Source of the DNA: Sporolactobacillus sp. THM7-4
Lineage (GTDB): Bacteria; Bacillota; Bacilli; Bacillales; Sporolactobacillaceae
Length of the DNA stretch: 64,000 bases
NCBI RefSeq assembly: GCF_004153165.1
Contig: NZ_SEMD01000001.1
Location: 1 to 64,000, forward strand
Direction: 5' to 3'
Of this stretch, positions 1-9,564 are shown piece by piece. Positions within the stretch are counted from its first letter, which is position 1, and the number at the start of each line of letters is the position of its first letter. The translations under genes and the position numbers were made by a program. The notes beneath the pieces are model-generated. The model was not told the origin of the DNA, made no database searches, and worked only from the letters and a program-made list of their open reading frames with translations.

Positions 1-97
1 GTGGATTAAGTACTATAATGAGTCTAGGATCAAAGAAAAACTCGGCGGTCAAAGTCCGATTGAATATCGGATTTCAAACACCGAGCAAGTAGCTTAA
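1..97 (+). pseudogene. IS3-family transposase, C-terminal end (cut by window edge)
   Basis: Reading from base 2, the frame gives 31 residues beginning WIKYYNESRIKEKLGG and ending at a TAA. This is the typical end of the IS3/IS150 OrfB integrase (YYN...RIK.KL.G.SP..YR). The rest lies before the window, so I cannot tell whether the transposase is intact. A probable terminal repeat follows directly. Confidence 0.8.
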
Positions 98-102
98 AAC
101 TA

Positions 103-127
103 TGTCTAACTTTTGGGGTTCACATCA
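103..127 (+). repeat. Probable right terminal inverted repeat of the IS3-type element
   Basis: Just after the transposase stop comes TGTCTAACTTTTGGGG followed by TTCACATCA. It resembles IS150-group ends (TGT...AACTTTTTGGGG...) and ends in CA, as IS3 ends do. The matching left end would be outside the window, so the exact boundary and any target duplication are unproven. Confidence 0.6.
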
Positions 128-291
128 CTTAGAGATTTTTCAGAATCAGGTGTCTTCTGTAACATCAGGAGCACGCCTTAGCCCAATTATACACCTGAAC
201 AAGTAGGGTTGATTGACGAAAAGGTTCAAAGGAAAGCTGCATTCACATCCTGAAATTGACTGTCACCGTCCTCTGTTTTTTCACTATGTGT
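128..291. other. Intergenic stretch between IS end and trpS promoter
   Basis: No open frame with a ribosome binding site and no recognisable structured element was found here. It is flanked by the IS end on the left and the trpS promoter on the right, and may be chromosomal sequence displaced by the insertion. Confidence 0.4.
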
Positions 292-320
292 TTGATTTTG
301 GCCATTTAATCTTTTATAAT
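292..320 (+). promoter_or_regulatory. Sigma-A-type promoter of trpS leader
   Basis: TTGATT (292-297) and TATAAT (315-320) are separated by 17 bases. Transcription would start near 327, shortly before the T-box leader. Confidence 0.7.
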
Positions 321-384
321 GATAAACATTAAAGGCGCACTTCGCATCGATGCGGGGTTTAAACGAGAGCTGATTTTTATATTG

Positions 385-1773
<1,389 letters not shown>

Positions 1774-1826
1774 CGACTGATCGGGTTATTTTTTTACTTT
1801 GTATTCAGTCTTTTCTTATAGCGCAC

Positions 1827-1864
1827 AAAAAAAACCGGAAGGGTTATCCCTTTCGATTTTTTTG
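1827..1864. terminator. Bidirectional terminator between trpS and yjbA
   Basis: Arms CGGAAGGG (1836-1843) and CCCTTTCG (1848-1855) close a TTAT loop. An A-run lies upstream (1827-1834) and a T-run downstream (1857-1864), so the hairpin can serve both converging genes. Confidence 0.85.
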
Positions 1865-1950
1865 TGTCAAACAAGTTTTGTAAACTTCAATCTTCCATGT
1901 AAATCCTTTAATACCTTTTAAATCAGAATCTCCGTATTTACAAGACTTGT

Positions 1951-2697
1951 TCATTGTACTTTTGGTCCGTGTTCCATTTCCCAGAGTTTCTCGAAATAGG
2001 ACTGGCCTTTAATCATCCTTTCGCATATATCGCTGTGTTTTTCCGACCAGCCTTGTTTCATACCGCCGACAAGTGCGTCCCATGCCTGATCGAAATTGAT
2101 CCGGCGGCTTTCCTGGTATTTCGTCGGGAACCACTCCGTATACCAGTATCTGATCTCTTCAAGGCTGCCTGTTGTATGCAGCTGATCAAGCGCCATAAAT
2201 AACAGCTGTTTCATCTGTCTTTCCTTCCTCGTTAAGCCGACCATCAATTCCGGACTGAGAGACAATGGATGATACTCTTTTTTTGCGGTAATCAGCGGCA
2301 TCGGATACATGACTGTCTCCATGTTCCCGGCCTTCTCAAGTATCATCTGATCCTGGCGGGGAATCAGACGGCTTTTCCGAACGGGTATCTTATACCCCAG
2401 AGTGTCAGATACCAGCGTTCTCTCGCCATCTGTAGCAATAAAACAATACTCAATAATCTCTCGCTGATTATTCTTACAAATAACACTCTTGTTCCGAATA
2501 TCTTTCAGCAGTTCTTCAGGCAGGTCCTGCAGATCATTTTCAATGTAATCAAACAAAGATTTCTCTATTTTTACGAGCGGGACCTGATCCAGGAGTTCTA
2601 TAAAATCGTGCTTGCGCCATTCATAAAACTCGCAGACATTGTAACCATTCTCTTCGCCTTCAAACCAATTGACCCAGACATCGCTAATGATTTCCAT
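1951..2697 (-). CDS. yjbA: YjbA-like protein, DUF3603 family
   Basis: The 248-residue acidic, soluble protein lacks a signal peptide or membrane segment. Its beginning ([20 protein letters not shown]) and the aromatic C-terminal stretch [14 protein letters not shown] match my memory of the YjbA/DUF3603 family of Bacillales. The function of that family is unknown and I assign none. In B. subtilis yjbA also lies beside trpS, which supports the call. The start is preceded by an AGAGGGG ribosome binding site. It converges with trpS onto a shared terminator. The coding sequence shows no frameshift or damage. The peptide-transport genes that separate fabF from yjbA in B. subtilis are absent here. 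Confidence 0.8.
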   Translation of the reverse strand: MEIISDVWVNWFEGEENGYNVCEFYEWRKHDFIELLDQVPLVKIEKSLFDYIENDLQDLPEELLKDIRNKSVICKNNQREIIEYCFIATDGERTLVSDTLGYKIPVRKSRLIPRQDQMILEKAGNMETVMYPMPLITAKKEYHPLSLSPELMVGLTRKERQMKQLLFMALDQLHTTGSLEEIRYWYTEWFPTKYQESRRINFDQAWDALVGGMKQGWSEKHSDICERMIKGQSYFEKLWEMEHGPKVQ

Positions 2698-2952
2698 GAA
2701 CGATTCGTCCCCTCTTCTACTTTTGATTTGAAAACATTATGGTCATCGATGAAAGATTTTATTCTCCCCGATCATTTTTTAAGGCTCCGTCTGTACTGGT
2801 TTGTTCATGGCTATGCTCGTCCCTGCGTTTCTATGCTTAGAAATGATCAATCAGCTCCCGGATCTGATGAATCCGGTAAAAGCCTTATAAGCGCAAGCGC
2901 CGGTTGAGCCTCAGCACCCCTATTCCCGCTGAATTTTTTATAATTAAAGTGC
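2698..2952. other. Gene-free stretch upstream of yjbA
   Basis: About 255 bases between yjbA and the fabF terminator hold no frame with a convincing start site. The part next to yjbA must carry its promoter on the minus strand, but I see no strong -35/-10 pair. Nothing else is evident. Confidence 0.4.
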
Positions 2953-2981
2953 AAAAAAACGCTCGGAAGAGTTGCCGAGCG
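2953..2981 (-). terminator. Terminator of the fabH-fabF operon
   Basis: Perfect 7-bp arms CGCTCGG (2960-2966) and CCGAGCG (2975-2981) are followed, on the minus strand, by seven T residues (complement of 2953-2959). Confidence 0.9.
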
Positions 2982-3011
2982 CTTAACTGTTCTCACTGTT
3001 ATATTATAAAA

Positions 3012-4250
3012 TCAGGGTTCAAATTTCCTGAAGATAAGGGTTGCATTGTGGCCGCCAAAACCGAATGAATTACTCATTCCGACATCGATTGTCCTGCTTG
3101 CCGCACGATTTGCCGTGTAATCAAGGTCGCACGCCTCGTCCGGAGTTTCATAGTTAATGGTTGGAGGGACAATACCCTTTTCGATCGCTTTAATCGTGAA
3201 AATCGCTTCCACCCCTCCGGAAGCGCCAAGCAAATGACCGGTCATCGATTTTGTTGAACTGATCGCGACTGACCGGGCGTACTCACCAAAGACCGTCTTG
3301 ATGGCCTGAGTTTCGGTCGAGTCATTTGCCTGAGTACTCGTCCCATGTGCGTTAATATAATCGACCTGATCAACGGACAGACCTGCAGATTCAAGAGCCA
3401 TCTTCATCGATCGGACCGCCCCGTCGCCATTCGGGTCGGGTCTGGTTACGTGGAACGCATCGCTTGTTACTCCATAACCGACAACTTCAGCATAAATATG
3501 CGCCCCGCGTTTTAAAGCAGAATCCAGCGATTCGAGAAGCAGCACTCCCGCTCCTTCGCCCATGACGAATCCGTCACGATTCTTGTCGAATGGACGGCAT
3601 GCCGTCTTTGGATCCGGATTTGTCGACAGAGCCCGTGCAGAAGTGAATCCGGCAAAAGCCATGTTCGTCAGCGGTGCCTCGCTTCCCCCGCAGAGGATGG
3701 CGTCATTATCTCCGCGCTGAATGGCCCGGTAGGCGTCACCAATCGAGTTCGTACCTGTCGCACACGCCGTGACCGTGCAGGAGTTGATTCCTTTTGTCCC
3801 AAGGAGAATAGATACCTGTCCGGATGCCATGTCCGGAATCATCATCGGCACAAAGAAAGGGCTGACACGGCGATAGCCTTTTTCGATCGCCGTACGAAGT
3901 TCTTTTTCATATGTTTCCATACCGCCGATTCCTGAACCGATCCAGACGCCTGTCCGAAAAGCATTCGAATCATCTATCGTAAAGTCAGCATCTTTTACAG
4001 CCATTTTTGCAGCGGCAACAGCAAACTGCGAGAAACGATCCATGCGCATTGCATCCTTGCGGTCCATAAAGTCTTCTGGATCAAATTTTTTAACTTCGCC
4101 TGCCACTTTCGCACGAAAATCATCCGGGTTCACTCGGGTAACCCTTTCAATACCCGACTTCCCGGCTATCGCATTTTCCCAGGTTGTTGCCACATCGGTG
4201 CCAAGGGGCGTAACTGCCCCTAACCCTGTGACGACGACTCGTTTATTCAT
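3012..4250 (-). CDS. fabF: Beta-ketoacyl-ACP synthase II
   Basis: FabF elongates acyl-ACP by condensing it with malonyl-ACP in the cytoplasmic type II fatty acid synthase. The 412-residue thiolase-fold protein has the whole catalytic triad: Cys163 in [11 protein letters not shown], His302 in INAHGTST and His339 in [13 protein letters not shown]. It begins 17 bases after fabH on the same strand and ends before a strong terminator, so the two genes form an operon. The FapR-type operator upstream of fabH should repress the unit when malonyl-CoA is low. FabF enzymes also set the unsaturated/long-chain balance. Identity is secure from motifs and gene order. Confidence 0.98.
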   Translation of the reverse strand: MNKRVVVTGLGAVTPLGTDVATTWENAIAGKSGIERVTRVNPDDFRAKVAGEVKKFDPEDFMDRKDAMRMDRFSQFAVAAAKMAVKDADFTIDDSNAFRTGVWIGSGIGGMETYEKELRTAIEKGYRRVSPFFVPMMIPDMASGQVSILLGTKGINSCTVTACATGTNSIGDAYRAIQRGDNDAILCGGSEAPLTNMAFAGFTSARALSTNPDPKTACRPFDKNRDGFVMGEGAGVLLLESLDSALKRGAHIYAEVVGYGVTSDAFHVTRPDPNGDGAVRSMKMALESAGLSVDQVDYINAHGTSTQANDSTETQAIKTVFGEYARSVAISSTKSMTGHLLGASGGVEAIFTIKAIEKGIVPPTINYETPDEACDLDYTANRAASRTIDVGMSNSFGFGGHNATLIFRKFEP

Positions 4251-4267
4251 TGTCTTCTCTCCTTATG

Positions 4268-5203
4268 TTATTTTCCCCATCGCAAAGTCAGTGCGCCCCA
4301 GGTCAGACCGCCGCCAAAGCCGACCATAACGATGAGATTGCCGTCCTGAATGATCCCCTCCTCAAGAGCGTCCGCAAGTGCAAGAGGAATGGAGGAAGCG
4401 GAAGTATTTCCGTACTTTTGAATCGTCTTAATCATTTTATCCTCCGGGATACCCAGTCTCTCTCTTGAAGCTTCCATTATACGAATGTTTGCCTGATGAG
4501 GAATCAGAAAGTCAATGTCTTCTTTCTTTAATCCTGCTTTTTCAACGACATTGACGGCTGACTCGCCCATCTGCCGGACAGCGAACTTAAACACTTCCCG
4601 GCCATTCATTTTAATAAATTTTTCGTCCTGATATAGATTCTTACCGCCGCTGCCGTCGGCTCCGAGTTCAAAAGACAGAATACCCTTTCCTTCAGAAACC
4701 GGCCCCATAACGACGGCTGCCGCGGCGTCGCCAAACAGAACCGCCGTGGAACGATCATCCCAGTTCGTTATTTTCGACAGTTTTTCGACTCCGACAATAA
4801 GCACATGCTTATATGTCCCTGATTCAATAAACTGTTTGGCCGTAACCATTCCATACATAAACCCGGCACATGCTGCACTGATATCCATCGATGGTACATG
4901 TCCTGCTCCCAGTCGGTCCTGGAGCATACAAGCCACTGAAGGGAACGGCTGATCCGGTGTAACCGTTGCAACAAGTATCATATCAATATCAGTGGCACTC
5001 AGGCGGGCGTTTTCAATAGCCTTTTTTGCCGCACCATAAGCCATATCTGACGTATTTGTCTGATCATCGGTGATACGCCGTTCCTCTATTCCTGTCCTTG
5101 TACGAATCCATTCATCGGATGTATCCATCATTTTCTCTAAATCAAAGTTGGTTAACACACGTTCAGGAATAAATTTTCCAATTCCCAGAATCCCCGCGGG
5201 CAT
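4268..5203 (-). CDS. fabH: Beta-ketoacyl-ACP synthase III (FabHA-type)
   Basis: FabH starts each fatty acid by condensing an acyl-CoA primer with malonyl-ACP. The 311-residue protein has the Cys-His-Asn triad: Cys112 in [10 protein letters not shown], His236 in IPHQANIRI and Asn266 in YGNTSASS. The frame is open for six more codons, but those overlap the Shine-Dalgarno GAGAGGAG, and homologues begin at PAGILG, so ATG at 5203 is the start. It is first in an operon with fabF. In Bacillales this enzyme usually prefers branched-chain primers, but that cannot be read from sequence alone. Only one FabH is present in this window. Confidence 0.97.
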   Translation of the reverse strand: MPAGILGIGKFIPERVLTNFDLEKMMDTSDEWIRTRTGIEERRITDDQTNTSDMAYGAAKKAIENARLSATDIDMILVATVTPDQPFPSVACMLQDRLGAGHVPSMDISAACAGFMYGMVTAKQFIESGTYKHVLIVGVEKLSKITNWDDRSTAVLFGDAAAAVVMGPVSEGKGILSFELGADGSGGKNLYQDEKFIKMNGREVFKFAVRQMGESAVNVVEKAGLKKEDIDFLIPHQANIRIMEASRERLGIPEDKMIKTIQKYGNTSASSIPLALADALEEGIIQDGNLIVMVGFGGGLTWGALTLRWGK

Positions 5204-5237
5204 CCGCAAAACTCCTCTCAACGTATAACAGTATATA

Positions 5238-5254
5238 TTAAGACCTGGTAATAA
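5238..5254 (-). promoter_or_regulatory. FapR-type operator upstream of fabH
   Basis: The minus-strand sequence TTATTACCAGGTCTTAA closely follows the 17-bp FapR consensus (TTAGTACCTGGTACTAA type), with the central ACC-GGT symmetry intact. It lies just downstream of and touching the -10 box of the fabH promoter, as in known FapR targets. FapR represses lipid synthesis genes and is released by malonyl-CoA. The fapR gene is not in this window. Confidence 0.8.
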
Positions 5255-5282
5255 TATAACCCTTCAGGCTCATTTTGTCCAA
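5253..5282 (-). promoter_or_regulatory. Promoter of fabH-fabF
   Basis: On the minus strand TTGGAC (5282-5277) and TATATT (5258-5253) are separated by 18 bases. The -10 box overlaps the FapR-type operator. Confidence 0.7.
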
Positions 5283-5446
5283 CCGGCTAAAAGCTTCAGC
5301 TCTTCAACTTCTCAGGATAACGCAAAGTGGAAAAAATCCTTATTAAACCGGGACAACTTAAATCACCTTATTCAGCCGTATCGCATAAAATACATTAAAT
5401 CAATTACCGGAACAGTCGGAACGGACAAAGATGGAGGAGGAAGATT

Positions 5447-5764
5447 ATGGTAAAATCGGAACAGAACGCTCGAGACCGGGCCTTTGATCCATTTACTCAT
5501 TTCATGTTTGGTTCTCAGCTGCCGCCGAATCTGCCGCCACAAGAATTCTATCAGAACAATGGTTGGCAGGCAAGCGGAACACAGGCGCCTCAGCAAACAC
5601 CGCAAGGCCAGCCTGGATTCTTAAAGCCTTTTCTTGATCAGAATGGCCACATTGATGTTGGAAAGGTCATGAACGGGGCTAATCATTTTGTCTCGGTCAT
5701 CAACCAGACGGCTCCGGCGGTGAAACAACTGTCACCGTTGTTGAAATTATTTAAAAAACAATAA
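5447..5764 (+). CDS. Small Gln/Pro-rich protein, YppG-like (tentative)
   Basis: This 105-residue protein has no signal peptide or membrane helix. The N-terminal half is rich in Pro, Gln and Asn (e.g. QLPPNLPPQEFYQNNGW). The C-terminal half (FLKPFLDQNGHIDVGKVMNG, then VSVINQTAPAVKQLSPLLKL) resembles the C-terminus of YppG-family proteins of spore formers, which are reported as coat-associated. The ribosome binding site GGAGGAGG is strong and correctly spaced. It is divergent from fabH and followed by a 9-bp hairpin terminator. The family call rests on remembered similarity only; a spore-coat role is an inference. Confidence 0.65.
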   Translation: MVKSEQNARDRAFDPFTHFMFGSQLPPNLPPQEFYQNNGWQASGTQAPQQTPQGQPGFLKPFLDQNGHIDVGKVMNGANHFVSVINQTAPAVKQLSPLLKLFKKQ

Positions 5765-5780
5765 ACTTTACACTTTTGAA

Positions 5781-5815
5781 CTTCCCTTCTAATGAACGAA
5801 GGGAGGTTCTTCTTA
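5781..5815 (+). terminator. Terminator after the YppG-like gene
   Basis: Arms 5781-5789 and 5798-5806 pair over nine positions (one G-T pair) around an 8-base loop, followed by a T-rich tail (TTCTTCTTATT). Confidence 0.7.
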
Positions 5816-5966
5816 TTTACAAATATTCCCTCTATCCCTTTCCGCCCAATCATTCCCGCCGTCTATAATATACGGCTTATTCGTTCAAACTACCATAGAA
5901 CTATTAACACCCGTCTGATGAAACTGGCTGCCATTTGTACTTAATAAAGGAAGCGGAGAAAGTGAT

Positions 5967-6422
5967 ATGAAAAAGTTAGAAGCTTTATTATGGAGTATCG
6001 CCCTCCCCGGGTTCCCCCAGCTGCTTCAGGGAGATTATTTTAAAGGATTACTGTTTATCGTAATGGAATTTGTCATCAACGTATCGAGTCACTTCAATGA
6101 AGCCATTTTTCTCAGTTTCAATGGACAGACTGACCAATCTCTTTCCGTTATGAATATTCAATGGCTGCTTTTCTATCCATGTCTGTATTTCTTTGCCATG
6201 TGGGATGCATATAAAAATGCCGAGGGAAAAACGGAGGAAGGTACTTTTCTTCTTTTCTGTTTCTCAGCATTTTTCGTCACACTGGGTCTGATCTTTTCGA
6301 TTCGGATTAAGATAAATGCCTTCAGGCCTGGTCCTGTTTTCCTGCCCATTCTGTCAGTGATTCCCGGGCTTCTCACAGGATGGGTGCTGAAAAAGCTGAT
6401 TTACAGGCATCGCCGTCTCTAG
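5967..6422 (+). CDS. Small integral membrane protein, function unknown
   Basis: The 151-residue product is hydrophobic, with about four likely transmembrane segments near residues 5-17 (re-entrant or short), 24-45, 62-78, 90-110 and 120-140. The opening ALPGFPQLLQGDYFKGLLF echoes the extra N-terminal domain of the MalF protein in this window ([19 protein letters not shown]). The segment FFAMWDAYKNA likewise matches Mal[12 protein letters not shown]. It may be a stand-alone version of that TM2-like domain. The ribosome binding site is GGAAGCGGAGAAAG. Its stop codon overlaps that of the converging gene within CTAG. I do not recognise a named family. Confidence 0.7.
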   Translation: MKKLEALLWSIALPGFPQLLQGDYFKGLLFIVMEFVINVSSHFNEAIFLSFNGQTDQSLSVMNIQWLLFYPCLYFFAMWDAYKNAEGKTEEGTFLLFCFSAFFVTLGLIFSIRIKINAFRPGPVFLPILSVIPGLLTGWVLKKLIYRHRRL

Positions 6423-7084
6423 TCCCAGTGAAAGGAATTGCCCAGCAGTTTTCTGATTTTGTCATTGGATTCAGGATCGGTACCTGGTCTTGCAATGTAG
6501 TGAACAACTTCAAGTCCCCCATGATCGGATAAGGCGAGTTCTGACATGAATTCAGCGATTCTCCTTCTGTCTTTCGGATCATCTGTTTCTGTAAGGTCAG
6601 CCCGAAAGATCGATGCCGATTTGACCTTGCCGAGTTTTAACAGTTCCTGAATGAAAACAGATTCCATTTCGTCCGCTGCTTTACCTTCATCTGTCACAGG
6701 ATGTACGGGAATAGTCTCTGACAGCCGTTTCCCCTGACCGTCATATATAGCAGTTGACGACAAAAAAACAAACGATCGGGTGTCCGCCGCTGACTTCAAT
6801 GTGAATACACGCCTCAACTTTTCTGTTAAACACATCTTTTCTGTCTGATTCGTCCGTATGGTGTCCGCAAAAAAAATAGAGTCAAACGCAGTTTCTACAA
6901 TATCTTCAGTATAATGAAAGCATGCATTTCGACCCAAAAAGAGGGAACGCTCTTCTTCTTTATCCTTTTCTTCCTCGTTCAAAGCTGAACTCAGCGACAC
7001 AACATTAAGCCCTTTATCAAGCAGCAGTTCGGAAAGAGGAAACCCCCACAGCGACAGTCCTCCAAAAATAAGTGCCTGTTCCAT
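6419..7084 (-). CDS. NAD(P)-binding Rossmann-fold protein, epimerase/SDR-like
   Basis: The protein of 221 residues begins with ALIFGGLSLWGFPLSELLLDKG, a beta-alpha-beta nucleotide-binding turn. Residues near 105-115 carry FVFLSSTAIYDGQG, which recalls the Ser of extended SDR epimerases and a Tyr two residues on; the usual YxxxK motif is not clear. It may therefore bind NAD(P) without being an active dehydrogenase. No signal peptide. It is a lone gene on the minus strand, converging with and overlapping the small membrane protein by four bases. Substrate unknown. Confidence 0.7.
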   Translation of the reverse strand: MEQALIFGGLSLWGFPLSELLLDKGLNVVSLSSALNEEEKDKEEERSLFLGRNACFHYTEDIVETAFDSIFFADTIRTNQTEKMCLTEKLRRVFTLKSAADTRSFVFLSSTAIYDGQGKRLSETIPVHPVTDEGKAADEMESVFIQELLKLGKVKSASIFRADLTETDDPKDRRRIAEFMSELALSDHGGLEVVHYIARPGTDPESNDKIRKLLGNSFHWD

Positions 7085-7190
7085 GTCTCTTTCACCCGTC
7101 CTTTGATCCTATCCTTAGACTATGCAGCCCAATCCGAATGATGCTCCTGATTTTTAATCCATCAGCACGGATCCAGCAACTACGTCAAAT

Positions 7191-7241
7191 GTTACTGAAT
7201 TCGTAAAGTTGCTCCGAATCCGGAAAATGTTGCTCCGAATA
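7191..7241. repeat. Tandem 21-bp repeat, possible IS-end relic
   Basis: GTTGCTCCGAAT occurs at 7208-7219 and again at 7229-7240, a period of 21 bases, with a weaker third copy (GTTACTGAAT) from 7191. A similar 21-bp pair lies at 22801-22842. The pattern recalls the repeated ends of IS21-type elements, but no transposase is nearby. Confidence 0.45.
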
Positions 7242-7270
7242 AAAGAAAAAGCACCCCGGTACGGGATGCT
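7241..7270 (-). terminator. Terminator of yitW
   Basis: On the minus strand AGCATCCCG pairs with CGGGGTGCT around a three-base loop (7250-7270), followed by TTTTTCTTTT. It starts four bases past the yitW stop. Confidence 0.85.
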
Positions 7271-7273
7271 CTT

Positions 7274-7597
7274 TTATTCGGAAAGCCCGAGGGCTATTCT
7301 TGCATATCGTGACATACGATCCTTTGTCCAGGGCGGGTCCCAGACAAAGTTGACTTCGACTTCCTTAATTTCTTCAATCTCACTCAGTGCCCGTTTCACG
7401 TCATAAGACAGCGAAGCAGAGAGTGGACAGCCCATGAAAGTCAATGTCATAGTAACCAAAACATTATTATCGTCATCAATATCGACCCCATAAACCAATC
7501 CGAGATTGACGATATCGATACCGAGTTCAGGGTCAATGACATCTTCCAATGCTTCAAGCACCCTGTCTTTCAATTCATCGGTCTCGCTTTGCGGCAT
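7274..7597 (-). CDS. yitW: Iron-sulfur cluster assembly factor, DUF59/MIP18 family (YitW-like)
   Basis: The 107-residue protein matches the MIP18/SufT (DUF59) family: VIDPELGIDIVNLGLVYGV at the N-terminus, MTLTFMGCPLSASLSYDV with the conserved Cys, and the C-terminal FVWDPPWTKDRMS. Family members help mature or deliver Fe-S clusters in the cytoplasm. The size matches YitW of B. subtilis. It is a single gene with its own terminator, divergent from a gene for an Nfu N-terminal domain, so two Fe-S-linked genes share an intergenic region. The ribosome binding site AGGAGGGG is strong. Confidence 0.9.
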   Translation of the reverse strand: MPQSETDELKDRVLEALEDVIDPELGIDIVNLGLVYGVDIDDDNNVLVTMTLTFMGCPLSASLSYDVKRALSEIEEIKEVEVNFVWDPPWTKDRMSRYARIALGLSE

Positions 7598-7849
7598 AAG
7601 AACCCCTCCTTCCTCTCTTTATGTTTATTAGTATAACCCATCGCCTCCCATATTTCATCTTTCAGCTTGCTCACATTTTCGTTTTTGTTTTGCGCGGGTA
7701 CTTACTGTTACCGCCTGCGAACTTACCCTGAACCTTTTGGGTTTACTCGACCCAATCACGATGTCAGATTCTGTCTGATGAAGCGGCCCAGGTGTTATAA
7801 TATTGTCAGTTCAAAAATATTAGCAAAGTTAAGAAGGGAAATTTTCAAA

Positions 7850-8101
7850 ATGCATATCAGGCCTGATGCAACACCTAATCCAAACGCTATGAAGTTTACC
7901 ATGGATACTCCAATGTTTGATCGGCGGATCGAAGTAAAGAAGGGTGAAACCATCGAATCGCCTCTTCTCGGGCAGCTGCTCGCTATCGAGGATATTGATA
8001 ATCTTTTTGCGTATCATGACTTCATCACCATCAATAAAATACCCTCAGCACAATGGGAACATTTAATCCCTGAAATAAAAAATGTTTTTGCCAGGTTTTA
8101 A
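7850..8101 (+). CDS. Stand-alone Nfu/NifU N-terminal domain protein
   Basis: From ATG 7850 the protein is 83 residues long and consists only of the Nfu N-terminal domain: RPDATPNPNAMKFTMDTPMF opens it, and the centre (LLGQLLAIEDIDNLFAYHDFITINK) fits the family. The C-terminal CxxC domain that binds the cluster in full Nfu is missing, so this is not itself a scaffold by known rules. The frame is open upstream to 7667, but AAGAAGGGAA sits before 7850 and homology starts there. A -10-like TATAAT is at 7796-7801. It is divergent from yitW. A partner role in Fe-S assembly is an inference. Confidence 0.85.
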   Translation: MHIRPDATPNPNAMKFTMDTPMFDRRIEVKKGETIESPLLGQLLAIEDIDNLFAYHDFITINKIPSAQWEHLIPEIKNVFARF

Positions 8102-8315
8102 GACAGTCGGGATACCTCTATTCATATTATTCGACTTCCAGCCATTCGCTCTGGACTCAACCTTTAGTCGATGCTGCCATCCACTTTACTGAAGCCGTAC
8201 CCGGTGCCGGTTTCCTTCCCCGTGTTCCGGATCGTCATGAGGTGATCCGGATAACATGCGCGGTATCATTCAATCTGCACAAAAACACGGCTGTTTTCTT
8301 CAACACTCTGACATG

Positions 8316-8344
8316 TTAATCATTAAGCGCTTTCATTATTATAA
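8316..8344 (+). promoter_or_regulatory. Promoter of the sugar ABC ATPase gene
   Basis: TTAATC (8316-8321) and TTATAA (8339-8344) are separated by 17 bases, which are almost wholly filled by a cre sequence. Confidence 0.5.
8322..8336. promoter_or_regulatory. cre site (CcpA operator) upstream of msmK
   Basis: ATGAAAGCGCTTAAT (minus strand) fits the catabolite-responsive element consensus TGWAARCGYTWNCW apart from the last positions, with a palindromic AAGCGCTT core. It lies between the -35 and -10 boxes, a position expected for glucose repression by CcpA. Confidence 0.75.
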
Positions 8345-8376
8345 AGTTATCCGTTAGAATAAGGAGTGGGGAAACA

Positions 8377-9480
8377 ATGGCTGAACTGTCACTCAGGCAT
8401 ATGTACAAAATTTATGATAATAAAGTCACTGCCGTTTCCGATTTCAATCTGGATATTGCCGACAAGGAATTTATCGTTTTCGTCGGCCCTTCCGGATGCG
8501 GAAAATCAACGACATTACGAATGATCGCCGGTCTTGAAGAGATTTCCAGAGGCGAACTGTTTATCGACGGAAAGAAAATGAATGATGTGGCACCAAAGGA
8601 CCGTGACATTGCCATGGTCTTCCAGAACTATGCCCTCTACCCTCATATGTCGGTATACGACAACATGGCATTCGGTCTTAAACTGAGAAAAGTTCCGAAA
8701 AAAGAGATCAGGCAGCGTGTCGAACATGCAGCTGAAATTTTAGGGATCAAGGACTATTTAGATCGAAAACCGAAGGCACTTTCCGGAGGCCAGCGCCAGC
8801 GTGTCGCTCTTGGCCGGGCCATTGTTCGCGATGCCAAAGTTTTTTTAATGGACGAACCGTTATCCAACCTCGATGCAAAATTACGCGTGCAGATGCGATC
8901 GGAAATCGGTAAACTGCATCAGAATCTTCAGGCGACGATGATCTATGTAACCCACGATCAGACGGAAGCCATGACCATGGCCACGAGGATTGTCATCATG
9001 AAAGACGGTGTCATTCAGCAGGTCGGTACGCCGAAAGAAGTCTATGACAAACCGATAAACCTGTTTGTCGGCGGATTTATCGGATCACCACCGATGAACT
9101 TCTTCAATGGCAGACTGGACGGCAATCATTTTATCGGCGATGATATCCATCTGGAAATCCCGGAAGGTAAATTAAAAATACTCAGGAAAAAAGGGTTTCA
9201 TGATAAACCGATTATTCTCGGAATTCGTCCTGAGGATATCCACGATGAACCCCTGTTTATCAATGCCAACCCTGAAAGTGTCATTCAGGCCAGGATTGTT
9301 ATTGCTGAATTGACAGGTGCGGAGTTTATGCTTCACTCCCAGGTTGGCAGCCATTCGTTTATTGCCCGAGTCGATGCGCGGACTCCCTATCATAACCAGG
9401 AAAGCGTGACCCTGGCGCTTGACGTGAACAAAACCCATTTCTTTGATCCGGCTACGGAAAAATCACTAACCGCCGGATAA
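8377..9480 (+). CDS. msmK: Sugar ABC transporter ATP-binding protein (MsmK/MalK/UgpC type)
   Basis: The 367-residue protein powers carbohydrate importers from the cytoplasmic face. It has Walker A GPSGCGKST (37-45), the signature LSGGQRQRVALGRA (from 135), Walker B VFLMDEP (155-161), the switch His in VTHDQTEAM, and a C-terminal TOBE/MOP regulatory domain from about residue 240. Bacillales importers often share one such ATPase. The importer genes malEFG at 16-20 kb lack an ATPase of their own, so this is the likely partner although it is on the other strand. A cre in the promoter implies CcpA repression. It ends before a terminator. MsmX is an alternative name. Confidence 0.93.
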   Translation: MAELSLRHMYKIYDNKVTAVSDFNLDIADKEFIVFVGPSGCGKSTTLRMIAGLEEISRGELFIDGKKMNDVAPKDRDIAMVFQNYALYPHMSVYDNMAFGLKLRKVPKKEIRQRVEHAAEILGIKDYLDRKPKALSGGQRQRVALGRAIVRDAKVFLMDEPLSNLDAKLRVQMRSEIGKLHQNLQATMIYVTHDQTEAMTMATRIVIMKDGVIQQVGTPKEVYDKPINLFVGGFIGSPPMNFFNGRLDGNHFIGDDIHLEIPEGKLKILRKKGFHDKPIILGIRPEDIHDEPLFINANPESVIQARIVIAELTGAEFMLHSQVGSHSFIARVDARTPYHNQESVTLALDVNKTHFFDPATEKSLTAG

Positions 9481-9506
9481 TCCGCATCCATACCTGAACA
9501 GGATAT

Positions 9507-9560
9507 CCTCGGACTCCCGCTGGCAGATCGATAGCAAGCAGGGTTCGGGGTTTTTCTTTT
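9507..9560 (+). terminator. Terminator after msmK
   Basis: Long imperfect arms (about 9507-9520 and 9537-9550) are followed by TTTTTCTTTT (9551-9560). Confidence 0.75.
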
Positions 9561-9564
9561 AAAG

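Noticed and set aside
2269-2907. Plus-strand open frame of 212 codons opposite yjbA
   Set aside because: It shadows yjbA in the opposite strand, with a composition unlike a real protein and no ribosome binding site.
5275-5286. TTGTCCAACCGG also present near 62886
   Set aside because: A 12-base match between two places in 64 kb is expected many times by chance.
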